DNA of 64,000 nt. Origin: Roseofilum capinflatum BLCC-M114. Its GTDB lineage: Bacteria; Cyanobacteriota; Cyanobacteriia; Cyanobacteriales; Desertifilaceae. The stretch is taken from the NCBI RefSeq assembly GCF_030068505.1, contig NZ_JAQOSO010000003.1, forward strand, positions 22,635 through 86,634. Direction: 5' to 3'. The notes beneath the pieces were generated by a model that saw only the letters and a list, made by a program, of their open reading frames with translations, had not been told where the DNA came from and searched no databases. Of the stretch, positions 27,432-35,726 are shown in pieces; the stretch's first letter is position 1; every line of letters starts with the position of its first letter. The position numbers and the translations under genes were made by a program.

Positions 27432-27902
27432 TTAATTTAACCGGGCGGTACATTCGAGGATGAGGCGCTGATTCTCGATCGCATGGGGAACAATAGCCGA
27501 AGCTTGACGAAACGCCGCGATCGCCTGCCGATACTGAGCCAGGGCCGCATGACATAATCCTAACCCATGGAGTGCGCCAAAGTGATTCGGATTTAAGCGC
27601 ATCACCTCCTCACAATCGGCGATCGCCTTGTAATACTCTCGGCGCATATAATATAATACGGCTCGACGGTTCCAAGCCTCCGCAAAATCGGGCCAAGCGT
27701 GAATGACTTCCGTTAACATCTCTTCTGCTCTCTCAAATTGACCCGTCTCCAAGACTCTCTGAGCTTGTTGCAGTCGCTTGAACCCCATCATTCCCTTCTG
27801 GTTAAACCAGCGCCGCCATAGTTCCTGAATCGCTTGTTCGCGCACTGGTTCGGAGTCGCTCTGGAGATCGGAGAGTAAACCATCAAGTTCTGGATCGCGC
27901 AT
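27432..27902 (-). CDS. TPR protein, 156 aa
   Basis: This is a short all-helical tetratricopeptide protein. An N-terminal segment (VREQAIQELWRRWFNQKG) is typical of cyanobacterial TPR proteins that begin with a HEAT-like turn. Three TPRs follow: GQFERAEEMLTEVIHAWPDF, REYYKAIADCEEVMRLNPNH and AQYRQAIAAFRQASAIVPHA. There is no signal peptide or membrane segment, so it is probably a cytosolic scaffold. It probably shares a transcript with the Uma2 gene that follows. Confidence 0.85.
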   Translation of the reverse strand: MRDPELDGLLSDLQSDSEPVREQAIQELWRRWFNQKGMMGFKRLQQAQRVLETGQFERAEEMLTEVIHAWPDFAEAWNRRAVLYYMRREYYKAIADCEEVMRLNPNHFGALHGLGLCHAALAQYRQAIAAFRQASAIVPHAIENQRLILECTARLN

Positions 27903-27959
27903 GGTTTTCTACGAGGGTATTTCTTTCTAGTGTATTACTATTTCTGAGTTTTAACCCAA

Positions 27960-27992
27960 ATTCCCCATTCCCCATTCCCCATTCCCTATTCC
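27960..27992. repeat. short CCCCATT/CCCTATT tandem repeat
   Basis: Five to six 7-base units (TTCCCCA then TTCCCTA) fill the spacer. They belong to the same sequence family as the array at 1550-1934. It ends at the stop codon of the next minus-strand gene. Confidence 0.7.
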
Positions 27993-29405
27993 CTATTCCC
28001 TTATCAAGGATTCATACTGATCCCCTGTAATTCGTCCCCCTTCTTTCAGGGTTTGGGCAATTTCCGATAAGGTTAAGACGGAATGGCCACAATAACCCTG
28101 TTCTTTCAGTTTCTCTTTCACTCCCCGCTCATGATCGATAAACACCACAATATCTTCGACTTCTAAACCCACTGATTGGAGTTTCGCCGCTCCTTCCATG
28201 GCACTGCGTCCGGTAATTAGGATATCCTCAATCACCACCACTTTTTCACCGGGTTCAAAGTGACCTTCGACTAACCGTTTTGCCCCATAATTTTTTACTT
28301 CTTTACGGGGATAAATCATCGGATGTTCTAGGCGCAAGGCTAATCCGGTAGCAGTAGGTAAGGCTCCGTAGGGAATTCCGGCAATGCGGTCAAACTCTAA
28401 GGTGTTCAAAATATCCCCATAAGCGCTGACAATTTGATGGAAAATTTGCGGTAAGGAAATGATTTTTCTCAGGTCAATGTAGTAGGGAAACACTTGACCG
28501 GAGGCTTGCACATGATCGCCAAAGGTAATGCAGCCAATATCATAGAGTTGCAGGATTAAATCTCGATAGGGGGTTGAGTCCAAGAAACAGACATCAGGAA
28601 CCCATAGCTCGCAGGTGGGACTCCCTTCGAGTTTTTGTTGTCGTTCTTGATTGATACGATCGCGTAAATCGGCGATCGCCCTTCTGGGGTTGTCTTCTGC
28701 AAAACTTTCTGGAGGAATCGGCAGCAATAAGCCATCCCCACTCCCATTCAAACCCGCATCTAAAATTTCTGTAACTTCCGGGAATATACTATCATAATCG
28801 GTCAATAAAATCAACCGTTCTGGAGCCGCTAAACGAACTTGTGCCAACACATCCGGCATCACTTCCCCTAGGGATAGGGCGACTTGATCGGGTGTGCCCC
28901 AACTTTGGGCGGCTTCGACGAGATGGAGATAGAGAGGAGTATTGCTATGGGGATAATCTTGGAGAACGGAGCCGGAGGGATTGCCGGTATAACAAAGAAC
29001 AAAGACTAGGCGATCGCTATACATCAAAAACGGAGCCACTTGGTCTAAACCTGCATAGGGCAGTACCGTACAGCCATCCATTTGCCAGGTTTCAAACACC
29101 AACCGAGCGAACCCGGTACTCGTCTCTAAATCGCTATATTGGGCATCGAGAATAATCGGAATTGAAGCCGGAATCGATCGCCGGATGGATTGCAGCAACG
29201 TTATCCCCGCAGCGCCTAAAATTTGATAAGCGCCTAGATTCAAAGTATAGGCACACACAAGATCCTGGGTGTGGACAATTTTCTGCTGTAAATCCCGTTC
29301 TAAATCCTCAGTTTCCAACCCCTCTAAATCCGGATCGAGATTCCCGTAGAGCAAACTCTCCGTTTTGGCAATCGCCCCTTCATACTTATGCCAAAAATTC
29401 ATCAT
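27993..29405 (-). CDS. OMP decarboxylase-like / orotate phosphoribosyltransferase fusion
   Basis: This is a 470-aa fusion in the order OMPDC-OPRT, the reverse of animal UMP synthase. The C-terminal half (about 330-465) is phosphoribosyltransferase-like, with GIPYGALPTATGLAL, the lysine-rich KEVKNYG loop and the PRPP-binding motif VVVIEDILITGRSAM. The N-terminal half has the OMPDC frame (GNLDPDLEGL), but at the catalytic DxKxxD site it reads DAQYSD (87-92). The lysine is replaced by Gln, so decarboxylase activity is doubtful. It may act as OPRT only, or have another role; the main pyrE and pyrF are not in this window. Its start overlaps the preceding gene's stop by 4 bp. Confidence 0.8.
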   Translation of the reverse strand: MMNFWHKYEGAIAKTESLLYGNLDPDLEGLETEDLERDLQQKIVHTQDLVCAYTLNLGAYQILGAAGITLLQSIRRSIPASIPIILDAQYSDLETSTGFARLVFETWQMDGCTVLPYAGLDQVAPFLMYSDRLVFVLCYTGNPSGSVLQDYPHSNTPLYLHLVEAAQSWGTPDQVALSLGEVMPDVLAQVRLAAPERLILLTDYDSIFPEVTEILDAGLNGSGDGLLLPIPPESFAEDNPRRAIADLRDRINQERQQKLEGSPTCELWVPDVCFLDSTPYRDLILQLYDIGCITFGDHVQASGQVFPYYIDLRKIISLPQIFHQIVSAYGDILNTLEFDRIAGIPYGALPTATGLALRLEHPMIYPRKEVKNYGAKRLVEGHFEPGEKVVVIEDILITGRSAMEGAAKLQSVGLEVEDIVVFIDHERGVKEKLKEQGYCGHSVLTLSEIAQTLKEGGRITGDQYESLIRE

Positions 29406-30586
29406 TCCTGCTGCTCCCGTTGCTCCAGAAACCTCACATCCTCAATTTGACGGGCGATCTCCACCCGTTGCCGTTCCCCTTCAGGAGACAACAGATAAAT
29501 CCCACTGCCATTGCTATAAGCCACTGTACCATCAGCCGCCAAATCATAAGCCAAAACACTCGTCGCCAGCACCTCCGGCACTCCCTGGGTTCCTTGGCGC
29601 ACCAACTCCCAACTGGAGGGAACCAAAGGCGGTGCATCCCCATCTTCGGCATGTTCATTGGGGAGGTTATCCAACGTTAACCAATCTCCCCAAATCCGCA
29701 TCCGTTTCGGTTCGACCTTTTGTTGCGTTCCCGCAGCGATCAAAGGCTTGCCTGTAAAACTCTGGCTAAAGAAGTTAAAAAACTGGAAAATGGCATAGGC
29801 CAAACGCACAGGAATTAAAAGAATATCCTTCAAAAACTGCCAGATATTAAACGAACGGTGAAACGAACGATAGGGACGGCGAATATAATACAGTAGACCA
29901 TCAGAACCGATTTGAGGGCCCAAAAAATCAGACTTGGGATCTTCTGCGAGGGTACTTAGCTCCTGTTGATTAAAATCCAACTTTTCGATGGAAAAGGGAG
30001 CGCGATCGATCACAAACCCTTCACTATTGCGACTAACTCCAGCCGATTGATAAACCAAAGCCTTTTGATTCGGTATCCAGCGCGGTGCTAAATCAATAGA
30101 ATCCCCTTCGGTAATATCATTGGGGCGCACACTGTTGGGCGAAAGGGTAGCAATATTGGTAATCCCGGTGGGATAAGTTTTGGTGCAGGCAATTAAATCC
30201 TGGTCGGCAGTATAATCTAAATGGCTAATCTGGAAATCCGCATTGTGAAAGAGCCGATCTTCGCGATCGCCCTTGGGATCGAACCGAAATAAAGCCCCCA
30301 TCTCCCCCGCTTCTAGGGCATAAAATAACTTTCCCTCTCCCGAATTACACAGACTACTAATGGCAATCGGAATCACCGCTTCCGCCTGTTGTTCCAACTG
30401 AGCCATGGCTTGGGGAGACATCATCATCGAACGAATTCCCCGATCTTTCCACGCATTCCGGCGCTGAACTTGCAAGCGCTGGCGTTGAATCGATTGGCCA
30501 AATTCACTCTTTATTTCCCGAAATTGATTCTCAGCCTCTTGAAGATAAAGTTTACCTTGGGCAAGATAGGCAATAGGTCGAGACAT
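29402..30586 (-). CDS. TolB-like beta-propeller protein
   Basis: This is a 394-aa protein with an N-terminal helical segment (residues about 15-75) and repeated blades such as GEGKLFYALEAGEMGALFRF, ADQDLIACTKTYPTG, DLAPRWIPNQKALVYQSAGV and DGLLYYIRRPYRSF, in the manner of TolB/WD40-like propellers. A hydrophobic stretch at about 250-275 (FLKDILLIPVRLAYAIFQFF) could attach it to a membrane. There is no signal peptide. I do not recognise a named family. It is translationally coupled to the OMPDC-OPRT gene (4-bp overlap), which points to a shared process I cannot name. Confidence 0.65.
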   Translation of the reverse strand: MSRPIAYLAQGKLYLQEAENQFREIKSEFGQSIQRQRLQVQRRNAWKDRGIRSMMMSPQAMAQLEQQAEAVIPIAISSLCNSGEGKLFYALEAGEMGALFRFDPKGDREDRLFHNADFQISHLDYTADQDLIACTKTYPTGITNIATLSPNSVRPNDITEGDSIDLAPRWIPNQKALVYQSAGVSRNSEGFVIDRAPFSIEKLDFNQQELSTLAEDPKSDFLGPQIGSDGLLYYIRRPYRSFHRSFNIWQFLKDILLIPVRLAYAIFQFFNFFSQSFTGKPLIAAGTQQKVEPKRMRIWGDWLTLDNLPNEHAEDGDAPPLVPSSWELVRQGTQGVPEVLATSVLAYDLAADGTVAYSNGSGIYLLSPEGERQRVEIARQIEDVRFLEQREQQE

Positions 30587-30668
30587 GATACGCGATCCAG
30601 AAGATAGTGCGATCGATCTAATCTATTTTATCCGATTGGGGCAATACAGCGCTGTCCCCTAGGGAAAT

Positions 30669-30694
30669 CACCCCCTAGAGTGATCTAGGGGGTG
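30669..30694. other. 11-bp perfect hairpin between two minus-strand genes
   Basis: CACCCCCTAGA (30669-30679) and TCTAGGGGGTG (30684-30694) form a perfect stem around GTGA. On the plus strand it is followed by TAAAAAAGG; on the minus strand, where the flanking genes lie, no U-tract follows. It may terminate the 30769-31068 transcript weakly or act as an mRNA end. Confidence 0.55.
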
Positions 30695-30768
30695 TAAAAA
30701 AGGTTTTCGGTTTTTCTTAAACTTTTTATCTTAAAAACGAGTTAATCTTATCGGTTGTTTCTTTATGC

Positions 30769-31068
30769 CTAAGCTAAGGCTAGGCCTTGATCTAAATCAT
30801 CTTCGACCACACTCAAGTTAGGTCGTGACTCTTTGAGGGCAACCGGTTCTAAGGACTTAGAATCAGCTTCAATCATAGTTAAGGGTTGATACTGCCACAA
30901 TTCTGAACCTTCCCAAGAAGGAGCAAAGGCAGGCATAGCTAAGGGACAAGCTTTCCATCCACCGCGTACAGGAACGCCAAGCTGTTGGCAGTTGCCCCCT
31001 CGCCGACCTTCGGGAGTAAAGTGGCGGCAATACCGACAGGCGGACGTTTGACAATTCGAGTTGTTCAT
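30769..31068 (-). CDS. cysteine-rich small protein, conserved in cyanobacteria
   Basis: This is a 99-aa product. The N-terminal half contains C-x2-C in CRYCRHFTPEGRRGGNC, with further Cys in SNCQTSAC and WKACPLAMPAF, spaced as in zinc- or Fe-S-binding small domains. The C-terminal half is acidic and looks disordered. I recall the TPEGRRGG-C-VPV-G-WKAC-L pattern from cyanobacterial hypothetical proteins, but not a function. GAGGA lies 7 nt before the ATG, which supports the start. There is a 182-bp spacer with a hairpin before the next gene. Confidence 0.65.
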   Translation of the reverse strand: MNNSNCQTSACRYCRHFTPEGRRGGNCQQLGVPVRGGWKACPLAMPAFAPSWEGSELWQYQPLTMIEADSKSLEPVALKESRPNLSVVEDDLDQGLALA

Positions 31069-31523
31069 GGGGAATCCTCAATCAGAGGCAGGCATAGGCT
31101 TCACTTCTATTTTCAGTTATCTTTTCTAGAAAATGAAAAGAGCTTCATACTTTTTTTATGTTTCCTTTAAATTTGGACATGAATTCCCCGTTTTCACTAT
31201 CATCCTGTTCACAGATAAGGGAGGATTTCCGGGATAAACCCCTTGGGGATCAAGGAGACCGGCCAAGTTTGCCCCCTGATTAATCTCGATCGCTACCTGT
31301 ATCCTCTGCCTGAGAAAACTACTGAATAACACACCCTTAACCTCTTCATACAAGCGATCGCCAAAAAGTAGTCAGGGCTACAAGAAATGAAGATAAAGAG
31401 GGCTGTAATTTAAATCTTTGTGAATAAAATAAAATAGTCTCCCTATCATTACGCATCAAAATAAGATACAATCAACCCTCAAATAAGCAGATTCACCCAA
31501 TAGCTAGAGGCGAGACTTTGGCG
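31069..31523. other. 455-bp spacer between divergent genes, no clear gene
   Basis: This spacer contains the small palindrome TTTTCTAGAAAA near 31121 and an A/T-rich stretch with TAAAATA near 31430 and GATACAAT near 31466 that could hold the -10 element of the gene at 31524. A 65-codon minus-strand frame (31156-31353) has no RBS or family resemblance and is not called. I see no structured RNA. Confidence 0.4.
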
Positions 31524-32882
31524 ATGAGTAACCGTTTTCCGGCAAAACCAACCACCCAACCCCATCAGACCTATGCCATCTCCTTACCCCTGCAAGCGGC
31601 TCTAACCAGTCTCAATGTCAGCCTAGAGGAAGAATTAACCCGTTATCGGCGACATCGACAGGGATATGCTCCAACCCTGAAAAGCTATGCTCTAAGGCCA
31701 AGCACTTCGGGAAATCAAGGTAAACCCTTAGACTTAGTTTCTGTCCCTCCAGAGCGTCCCCAACCGACTTCACCGCCAGCCACGCCAGCAGCTCCCAGCC
31801 CCAAATCCGTCGATCCAGAGCTAGAGACTGCCCTTTCGACCTCTTTCGCTGACCAAAATCTAGCCGAACCCGACACCGGATTTGAACCCGATAGCCCCCC
31901 AGACGATTACCTAGAATCCTCCGAAGAACTGCTCAGAAGTTTGGCAGAGGAAGAAGAGGAAGAGGAAACCCCCCTCACACAGCCAGCCTTTAACCCCTGG
32001 CTCTCTCCCCTGGGTATCGGCTTGACCCTGCTATTAATTCTCCTGTGCATTACCTTTGGGGTCATCTTCCTCAATCCTTCTCTCATTCGCCATTTGCTTC
32101 CCAACAGTCCCTCACAACAACCGATTCCCACCCCTGCCGAACCCTCCCCAACTCCAGGGAATCCTTCCGAGGTTTCCCAATCTCCCCACCGTCCCACCTC
32201 AGAATTCGATCGCTTAACTCTAGAGCGTCTCAGTATTCTGGAACCGAAGCAACCCGTCCAACCTTCCCCCATGGCTTCCCCTGTGGTAGACCGCACCCCC
32301 CTCCCCCCGACCCCTGCGGAAGAAGAGCGCCCATCAGGGCTGAATATGCGAGTGTTGAGCTTACCGGTCTTTTCTACTCAACCCCAACCGTCCGCACCTG
32401 AGAGTGCCCCAGTAGAAGAAGCTGCCGCTCCTTTACCCCCTCCTCCAACTCCTAAAACAGTTCCTACGGAAACTGTCCCCCTTAACCCTCCGGAACTGCC
32501 CCAGTTACAAGGAGCCGCTCCCATTGTGCCCCCAGAGGCTCCTTCTTTTTCTGAACCTGTACCGCCTCAAAGCTATATCCAGGGCTTTGCGGGGTCGATT
32601 CCGATTCCTGTTGATATGCCTCCAGAGCAGGAATGGATGCCAGAACCGGTAGCCACTGTGCCAGAATCGGGAAATCCGAACTCTTATTATGTGGTGGCTA
32701 ACTATGAGGACGGTCAGACGATGGCGAAAATTCAATCCTTGATTCCCGATGCCTATTTACGCAATTTTGAGGATGGAATTTATGTGCAGTTGGCCGTATT
32801 TGAGTATTTGGGTATGGCCGAAGCGTTGGTAGAGGAACTGAAGATTGAGGGAATTTCTGCCAAAATTTATGATTATGAGTAA
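31524..32882 (+). CDS. single-pass membrane protein, Pro-rich, with SPOR-like C-terminus
   Basis: This is a 452-aa protein. A basic N-terminal region with PLQAALTSLNVSLEEELTRY is followed by a Pro/Ser-rich stretch, an acidic Glu run at about 142-148 and one membrane segment at about 162-184. A long Pro-rich extracytoplasmic stalk follows. The final 75 residues (YYVVANYEDGQTMAKIQSL, GIYVQLAVFEYLGMAEALVE) read like a SPOR-type domain. SPOR domains bind septal peptidoglycan, which would suit the neighbouring filament-integrity genes; this is inference. ATG 31524 is used, with TTG 31518 closer to GAGG as an alternative. It ends 14 bp before the PspA-family gene. Confidence 0.7.
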   Translation: MSNRFPAKPTTQPHQTYAISLPLQAALTSLNVSLEEELTRYRRHRQGYAPTLKSYALRPSTSGNQGKPLDLVSVPPERPQPTSPPATPAAPSPKSVDPELETALSTSFADQNLAEPDTGFEPDSPPDDYLESSEELLRSLAEEEEEEETPLTQPAFNPWLSPLGIGLTLLLILLCITFGVIFLNPSLIRHLLPNSPSQQPIPTPAEPSPTPGNPSEVSQSPHRPTSEFDRLTLERLSILEPKQPVQPSPMASPVVDRTPLPPTPAEEERPSGLNMRVLSLPVFSTQPQPSAPESAPVEEAAAPLPPPPTPKTVPTETVPLNPPELPQLQGAAPIVPPEAPSFSEPVPPQSYIQGFAGSIPIPVDMPPEQEWMPEPVATVPESGNPNSYYVVANYEDGQTMAKIQSLIPDAYLRNFEDGIYVQLAVFEYLGMAEALVEELKIEGISAKIYDYE

Positions 32883-32896
32883 ATCGAGATGGGATT

Positions 32897-33628
32897 ATGA
32901 GTGTTGTCGATCGCCTAATTCGTGCCGTCCGTGCCCATGTTAATGACTGGATCGCCCAACGGCAAGACCCGGAAAAACTCCTAGAGACGGCTATCTTAGA
33001 GTTGCAAGATGAGCTGGTGCGTCTGCGACAATCAGTGGCTCAGGCGATCGCCGTGCAAAAACGTACAGAGCGACAATATCATCAAGCCCAAGTGAGCGCC
33101 GAAGATTGGCACAAACGGGCCCAACTTGCCCTAGAAAAAGGGGATGAAACTCTAGCCAGAGAAGCTCTCACCTGCCGCAAACCTTACCTAGAAACGGCTC
33201 GACTGTTCCAGGAACACTTGCAACAGCAAGGGGCTGTGGTGGATCGTCTGAAGCAGGATTTACACGCCCTAGAGGGCAAAATAGCGGAAGCTAAAGCCAA
33301 AAAAGACCTCTATATTGCCCGCGCCCGTGCGGCCAAAACCTCCGAACAGTTGCACCAAGTCATGCATCAATTGAATCCCAAGGGCACAGGAGCAGCTTTA
33401 GAGCGCATGGAGAATAAGGTGCAACAACTCGAAGCCCAAGCGGAACTGGCTCAATGGGGAAGCGATCGTGTGGAACATCAGTTCCAGGCTTTAGAATCGG
33501 CCCAAGAGAGTTCAGTCGAGGAGGAACTGAGTGCGATTAAAACTCAACTGGAAAGCCAAGGCCCCAGAAGTCAATCGGAGTACGACCAGGAGTTAGAGGA
33601 ACTGCGATCGCGACTGAATGAACTGTGA
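32897..33628 (+). CDS. PspA/IM30-family protein, diverged copy
   Basis: This is a 243-aa all-helical coiled-coil protein of the PspA/Vipp1 (ESCRT-III-like) family. The amphipathic N-terminal helix SVVDRLIRAVRAHVNDWIA is followed by DPEKLLETAILELQDELV and the long coiled hairpin with KGDETLAREAL. It lacks the Vipp1 C-terminal extension and its N-terminus is less conserved than its neighbour at 33769. It is a tandem paralogue of that gene. Likely roles are membrane maintenance and remodelling. The 14-bp gap to the upstream SPOR-like gene suggests co-transcription. Confidence 0.87.
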   Translation: MSVVDRLIRAVRAHVNDWIAQRQDPEKLLETAILELQDELVRLRQSVAQAIAVQKRTERQYHQAQVSAEDWHKRAQLALEKGDETLAREALTCRKPYLETARLFQEHLQQQGAVVDRLKQDLHALEGKIAEAKAKKDLYIARARAAKTSEQLHQVMHQLNPKGTGAALERMENKVQQLEAQAELAQWGSDRVEHQFQALESAQESSVEEELSAIKTQLESQGPRSQSEYDQELEELRSRLNEL

Positions 33629-33663
33629 GTCATGAGTAATGAGTCATGAGTAGGGAGTAGAGA

Positions 33664-33711
33664 TGGCCATCCCCCTATCTCCCCATTCCCCACTCCCCAC
33701 TTCCTATTGCC
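33664..33711. repeat. short C-rich heptamer repeat tract
   Basis: Units CCATCCCCC, TATCTCC and CCATTCC/CACTCCC form a short tract related to the TTCCCTA arrays. It lies immediately upstream of the vipp1 promoter. Confidence 0.5.
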
Positions 33712-33712
33712 T

Positions 33713-33741
33713 TTGACACTCAACTATAATTTGTATATAGA
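33713..33741 (+). promoter_or_regulatory. sigma70-type promoter before vipp1
   Basis: TTGACA at 33713-33718 and TATAGA at 33736-33741 are separated by 17 nt, an ideal spacing. It gives a short leader of about 20 nt before the start at 33769. Confidence 0.6.
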
Positions 33742-33768
33742 CCCTGATAGGAAAGCAGAATTAGAACT

Positions 33769-34530
33769 ATGGGATTATTCGACCGGATCAGCCGAGTTCT
33801 GAGAGCTAATGTAAACGATCTCGTTAGCAAAGCAGAAGACCCGGAGAAGATACTAGAGCAGTCTATTATTGATATGCAGGAAGATCTAGTACAACTCCGG
33901 CAAGCGGTAGCCAGTGCGATCGCCAGCCAAAAGAAAAGCCAGCAACAATTTAACACTGCCCAAAATGAAGCCAACAAATGGCAACAACGGGCCCAACTGG
34001 CTCTACAGAAGGGCGACGAGAATCTGGCACGGGAAGCTTTGCAGCGCAAAAAAGCCCAGGCTGATAATGCCAATACCATTAAAGTTTCTTTAGATCAACA
34101 AACCGCCCAGGTGGATACCCTGAAGAAAAACTTAATGCAGCTAGAGAGCAAGATTTCTGAGGCGAAAACCAAGAAAGATATGCTCAAAGCACGGCTGAGT
34201 GCCGCCAAAGCCCAAGAAAACTTGCAAAATACGGTCTCGAATATGGGAACCAGCAGTTCCCTAGCTGCGTTTGACCGAATGGAAGAAAAAGTGCTGCAAA
34301 TGGAAGCCAGAAGCCAGGCAGCCTATGAAATTGGCGGAACCGGGGTTGAAGAACAGTTTGCGGCTTTAGAAGGAAGCGATGTGGATGATGAACTCGCTGC
34401 CATGAAAGCCCAGTTAAGCGGTGCATCCCCGAATCAAGGCGCTCTTCCTGAAGGGAGTAGTTCCAGTAGCTCGACTCCACCCGTCGATGATGAACTCGAA
34501 CAACTCCGCCGGGAACTCGATAAGAGCTAG
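33769..34530 (+). CDS. vipp1: Vipp1/IM30 membrane-remodelling protein
   Basis: This is a 253-aa PspA-superfamily protein with a Vipp1-type C-terminal extension. The N-terminal amphipathic helix MGLFDRISRVLRANVNDLVS binds membranes. DPEKILEQSIIDMQEDLV and the long coiled-coil hairpin form the ESCRT-III-like core, with KGDENLAREALQRKK in the hairpin. An acidic and Ser-rich linker (residues about 210-240, with SSSSSS) leads to the last helix DDELEQLRRELDKS, which is diagnostic of Vipp1. It forms rings and rods needed for thylakoid formation and repair. It has its own promoter, and a perfect hairpin follows at 34557. Confidence 0.93.
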   Translation: MGLFDRISRVLRANVNDLVSKAEDPEKILEQSIIDMQEDLVQLRQAVASAIASQKKSQQQFNTAQNEANKWQQRAQLALQKGDENLAREALQRKKAQADNANTIKVSLDQQTAQVDTLKKNLMQLESKISEAKTKKDMLKARLSAAKAQENLQNTVSNMGTSSSLAAFDRMEEKVLQMEARSQAAYEIGGTGVEEQFAALEGSDVDDELAAMKAQLSGASPNQGALPEGSSSSSSTPPVDDELEQLRRELDKS

Positions 34531-34556
34531 AATAACGGCAGGTAGACGATCGTGAT

Positions 34557-34581
34557 GGGCAATTAATTCGGTTAATTGCCC
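34557..34581 (+). other. 10-bp perfect hairpin between vipp1 and fraC
   Basis: GGGCAATTAA (34557-34566) and TTAATTGCCC (34572-34581) pair around the loop TTCGG. No run of T follows. It may be a weak terminator of vipp1 or a stabilising mRNA end; it separates vipp1 from fraC by a 73-bp spacer. Confidence 0.55.
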
Positions 34582-34603
34582 CCGGTTCAAGTTTGATGAT
34601 GTG

Positions 34604-35134
34604 ATGGAGGCGATGGTGGTTATCCTTCCCCTACGGGCGATCGCCCTACAGATGTTATTCTTATGGGTGGCGATCGCCATTGAATCCTATCTGCTTCACA
34701 CTCAACTTCAACTCCAGCGCCGTTTTAGTATTTTTTACGCCGCGACACTCAATTTACTTGCTAATCTGATTGGTTGGTTCTTATTCTTTAATCTAGAAAT
34801 CCTACTCCCCCATGGAATTAGCAAAAGTTTAATTCATTTACTCCTCTTTAGCCACTGGGATCAATCCAGCTTATCCTGGACGCTACTCGCCATTATTAGT
34901 GCCTTTCTGATTGGCTGGTTTGTCAAACGACAAGGAATCGCTATTTTACGAACCATTCGCAAAATTTGGGTAGAAAAAAAACATGGAGAAGGAGGGTTTA
35001 ACACAGCCGCCAGTGAAGCCTTCATCGAAAAAGCCATTTCTCGAACCATATTTAATGCCCACTTAATCAGTAATAGCGCAATTTTAGTCATTATTTTAAT
35101 TCAATTTATTAAATTTCAGATCAATTTTCCTTGA
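34604..35134 (+). CDS. fraC: filament integrity protein FraC
   Basis: This is a 176-aa integral membrane protein. It has about four hydrophobic segments, near 8-28, 38-60, 88-108 and 150-168. The segments AIESYLLHTQLQLQRRFS, GIAILRTIRKIWVEK and FNTAASEAFIEKAISRTIFN fit my recollection of cyanobacterial FraC. In Anabaena, FraC and FraD locate to septa and form the septal junctions that let neighbouring cells exchange molecules. The gene order here, followed by a DUF5357-like protein and an ABC permease, matches the Anabaena fraC-fraD-fraE operon, which is strong support. The ATG at 34604 is used; GTG 34601 and ATG 34613 are also in frame. Confidence 0.82.
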   Translation: MEAMVVILPLRAIALQMLFLWVAIAIESYLLHTQLQLQRRFSIFYAATLNLLANLIGWFLFFNLEILLPHGISKSLIHLLLFSHWDQSSLSWTLLAIISAFLIGWFVKRQGIAILRTIRKIWVEKKHGEGGFNTAASEAFIEKAISRTIFNAHLISNSAILVIILIQFIKFQINFP

Positions 35135-35141
35135 TCGGTCT

Positions 35142-35696
35142 ATGAAAGGTTTAATCCAACTCTTTACCACTCTCTTTTCCCGACCTCCTACCCTCTGGCA
35201 AATCCTGTTTATGACCAGTTTTGGGTTTTGGGCGATCGCGGCTATAAACCCCAATGATCAACAACAAGAACTCTTAGCCCTATGCGGATTTCTTTGTTTA
35301 ATCTATGCCCTATGGACGATTCTGAACCAATATTCCTTGCGCTATTTCTGGATTGACTTAAAACCTATCATTGTTTGGTTTGTCTTTTGTGTAATCGTCA
35401 GTATCAAACTGAATCGATTTTCACAAAAAGTATTGTGGGTGAGTTATCCTGAAGTCGTTGCTATAACACAGATTGTACCTGACTTATTGAGCAACCCCTT
35501 ACAGAAAAACAGATTGCAATTACAAAAAAATATTATTATTTTACTTTGTGGTTTACTCATCAGTTGCTGGATTTACTCATACTTTATGATTGATGAATGG
35601 GTGATTGAAAATTCTGAATTAGTAGACCAGAACATGGAAGAGAGCCTATTCGTGATAAAATTTAGTCTAGATAATCTCCGATTACTATCGGATTGA
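35142..35696 (+). CDS. fraD: FraD-like septal junction protein (DUF5357 type), short form
   Basis: This is a 184-aa membrane protein with four or five predicted membrane segments (for example LWQILFMTSFGFWAIAAI, LLALCGFLCLIYALWTIL, IIVWFVFCVIVSI, IIILLCGLLISCWIYSYF). Its identity rests on position between fraC and fraE and on the DUF5357-like membrane pattern. Anabaena FraD is, to my recollection, about 340 aa with a large extracytoplasmic C-terminal part. This protein lacks that part, so it may be a reduced form. A 7-bp gap to fraC supports one operon. Confidence 0.65.
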   Translation: MKGLIQLFTTLFSRPPTLWQILFMTSFGFWAIAAINPNDQQQELLALCGFLCLIYALWTILNQYSLRYFWIDLKPIIVWFVFCVIVSIKLNRFSQKVLWVSYPEVVAITQIVPDLLSNPLQKNRLQLQKNIIILLCGLLISCWIYSYFMIDEWVIENSELVDQNMEESLFVIKFSLDNLRLLSD

Positions 35697-35726
35697 CGCT
35701 GATTCTTAATTCCTTTAGATAAACTC

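Noticed and set aside
29162..29680. Plus-strand open frame of 172 codons
   Set aside because: It is antisense across the end of the OMPDC-OPRT and propeller genes with implausible composition.
31156..31353. 65-codon minus-strand frame in the 455-bp spacer
   Set aside because: No RBS, no recognised motif, and no sign of coding bias.
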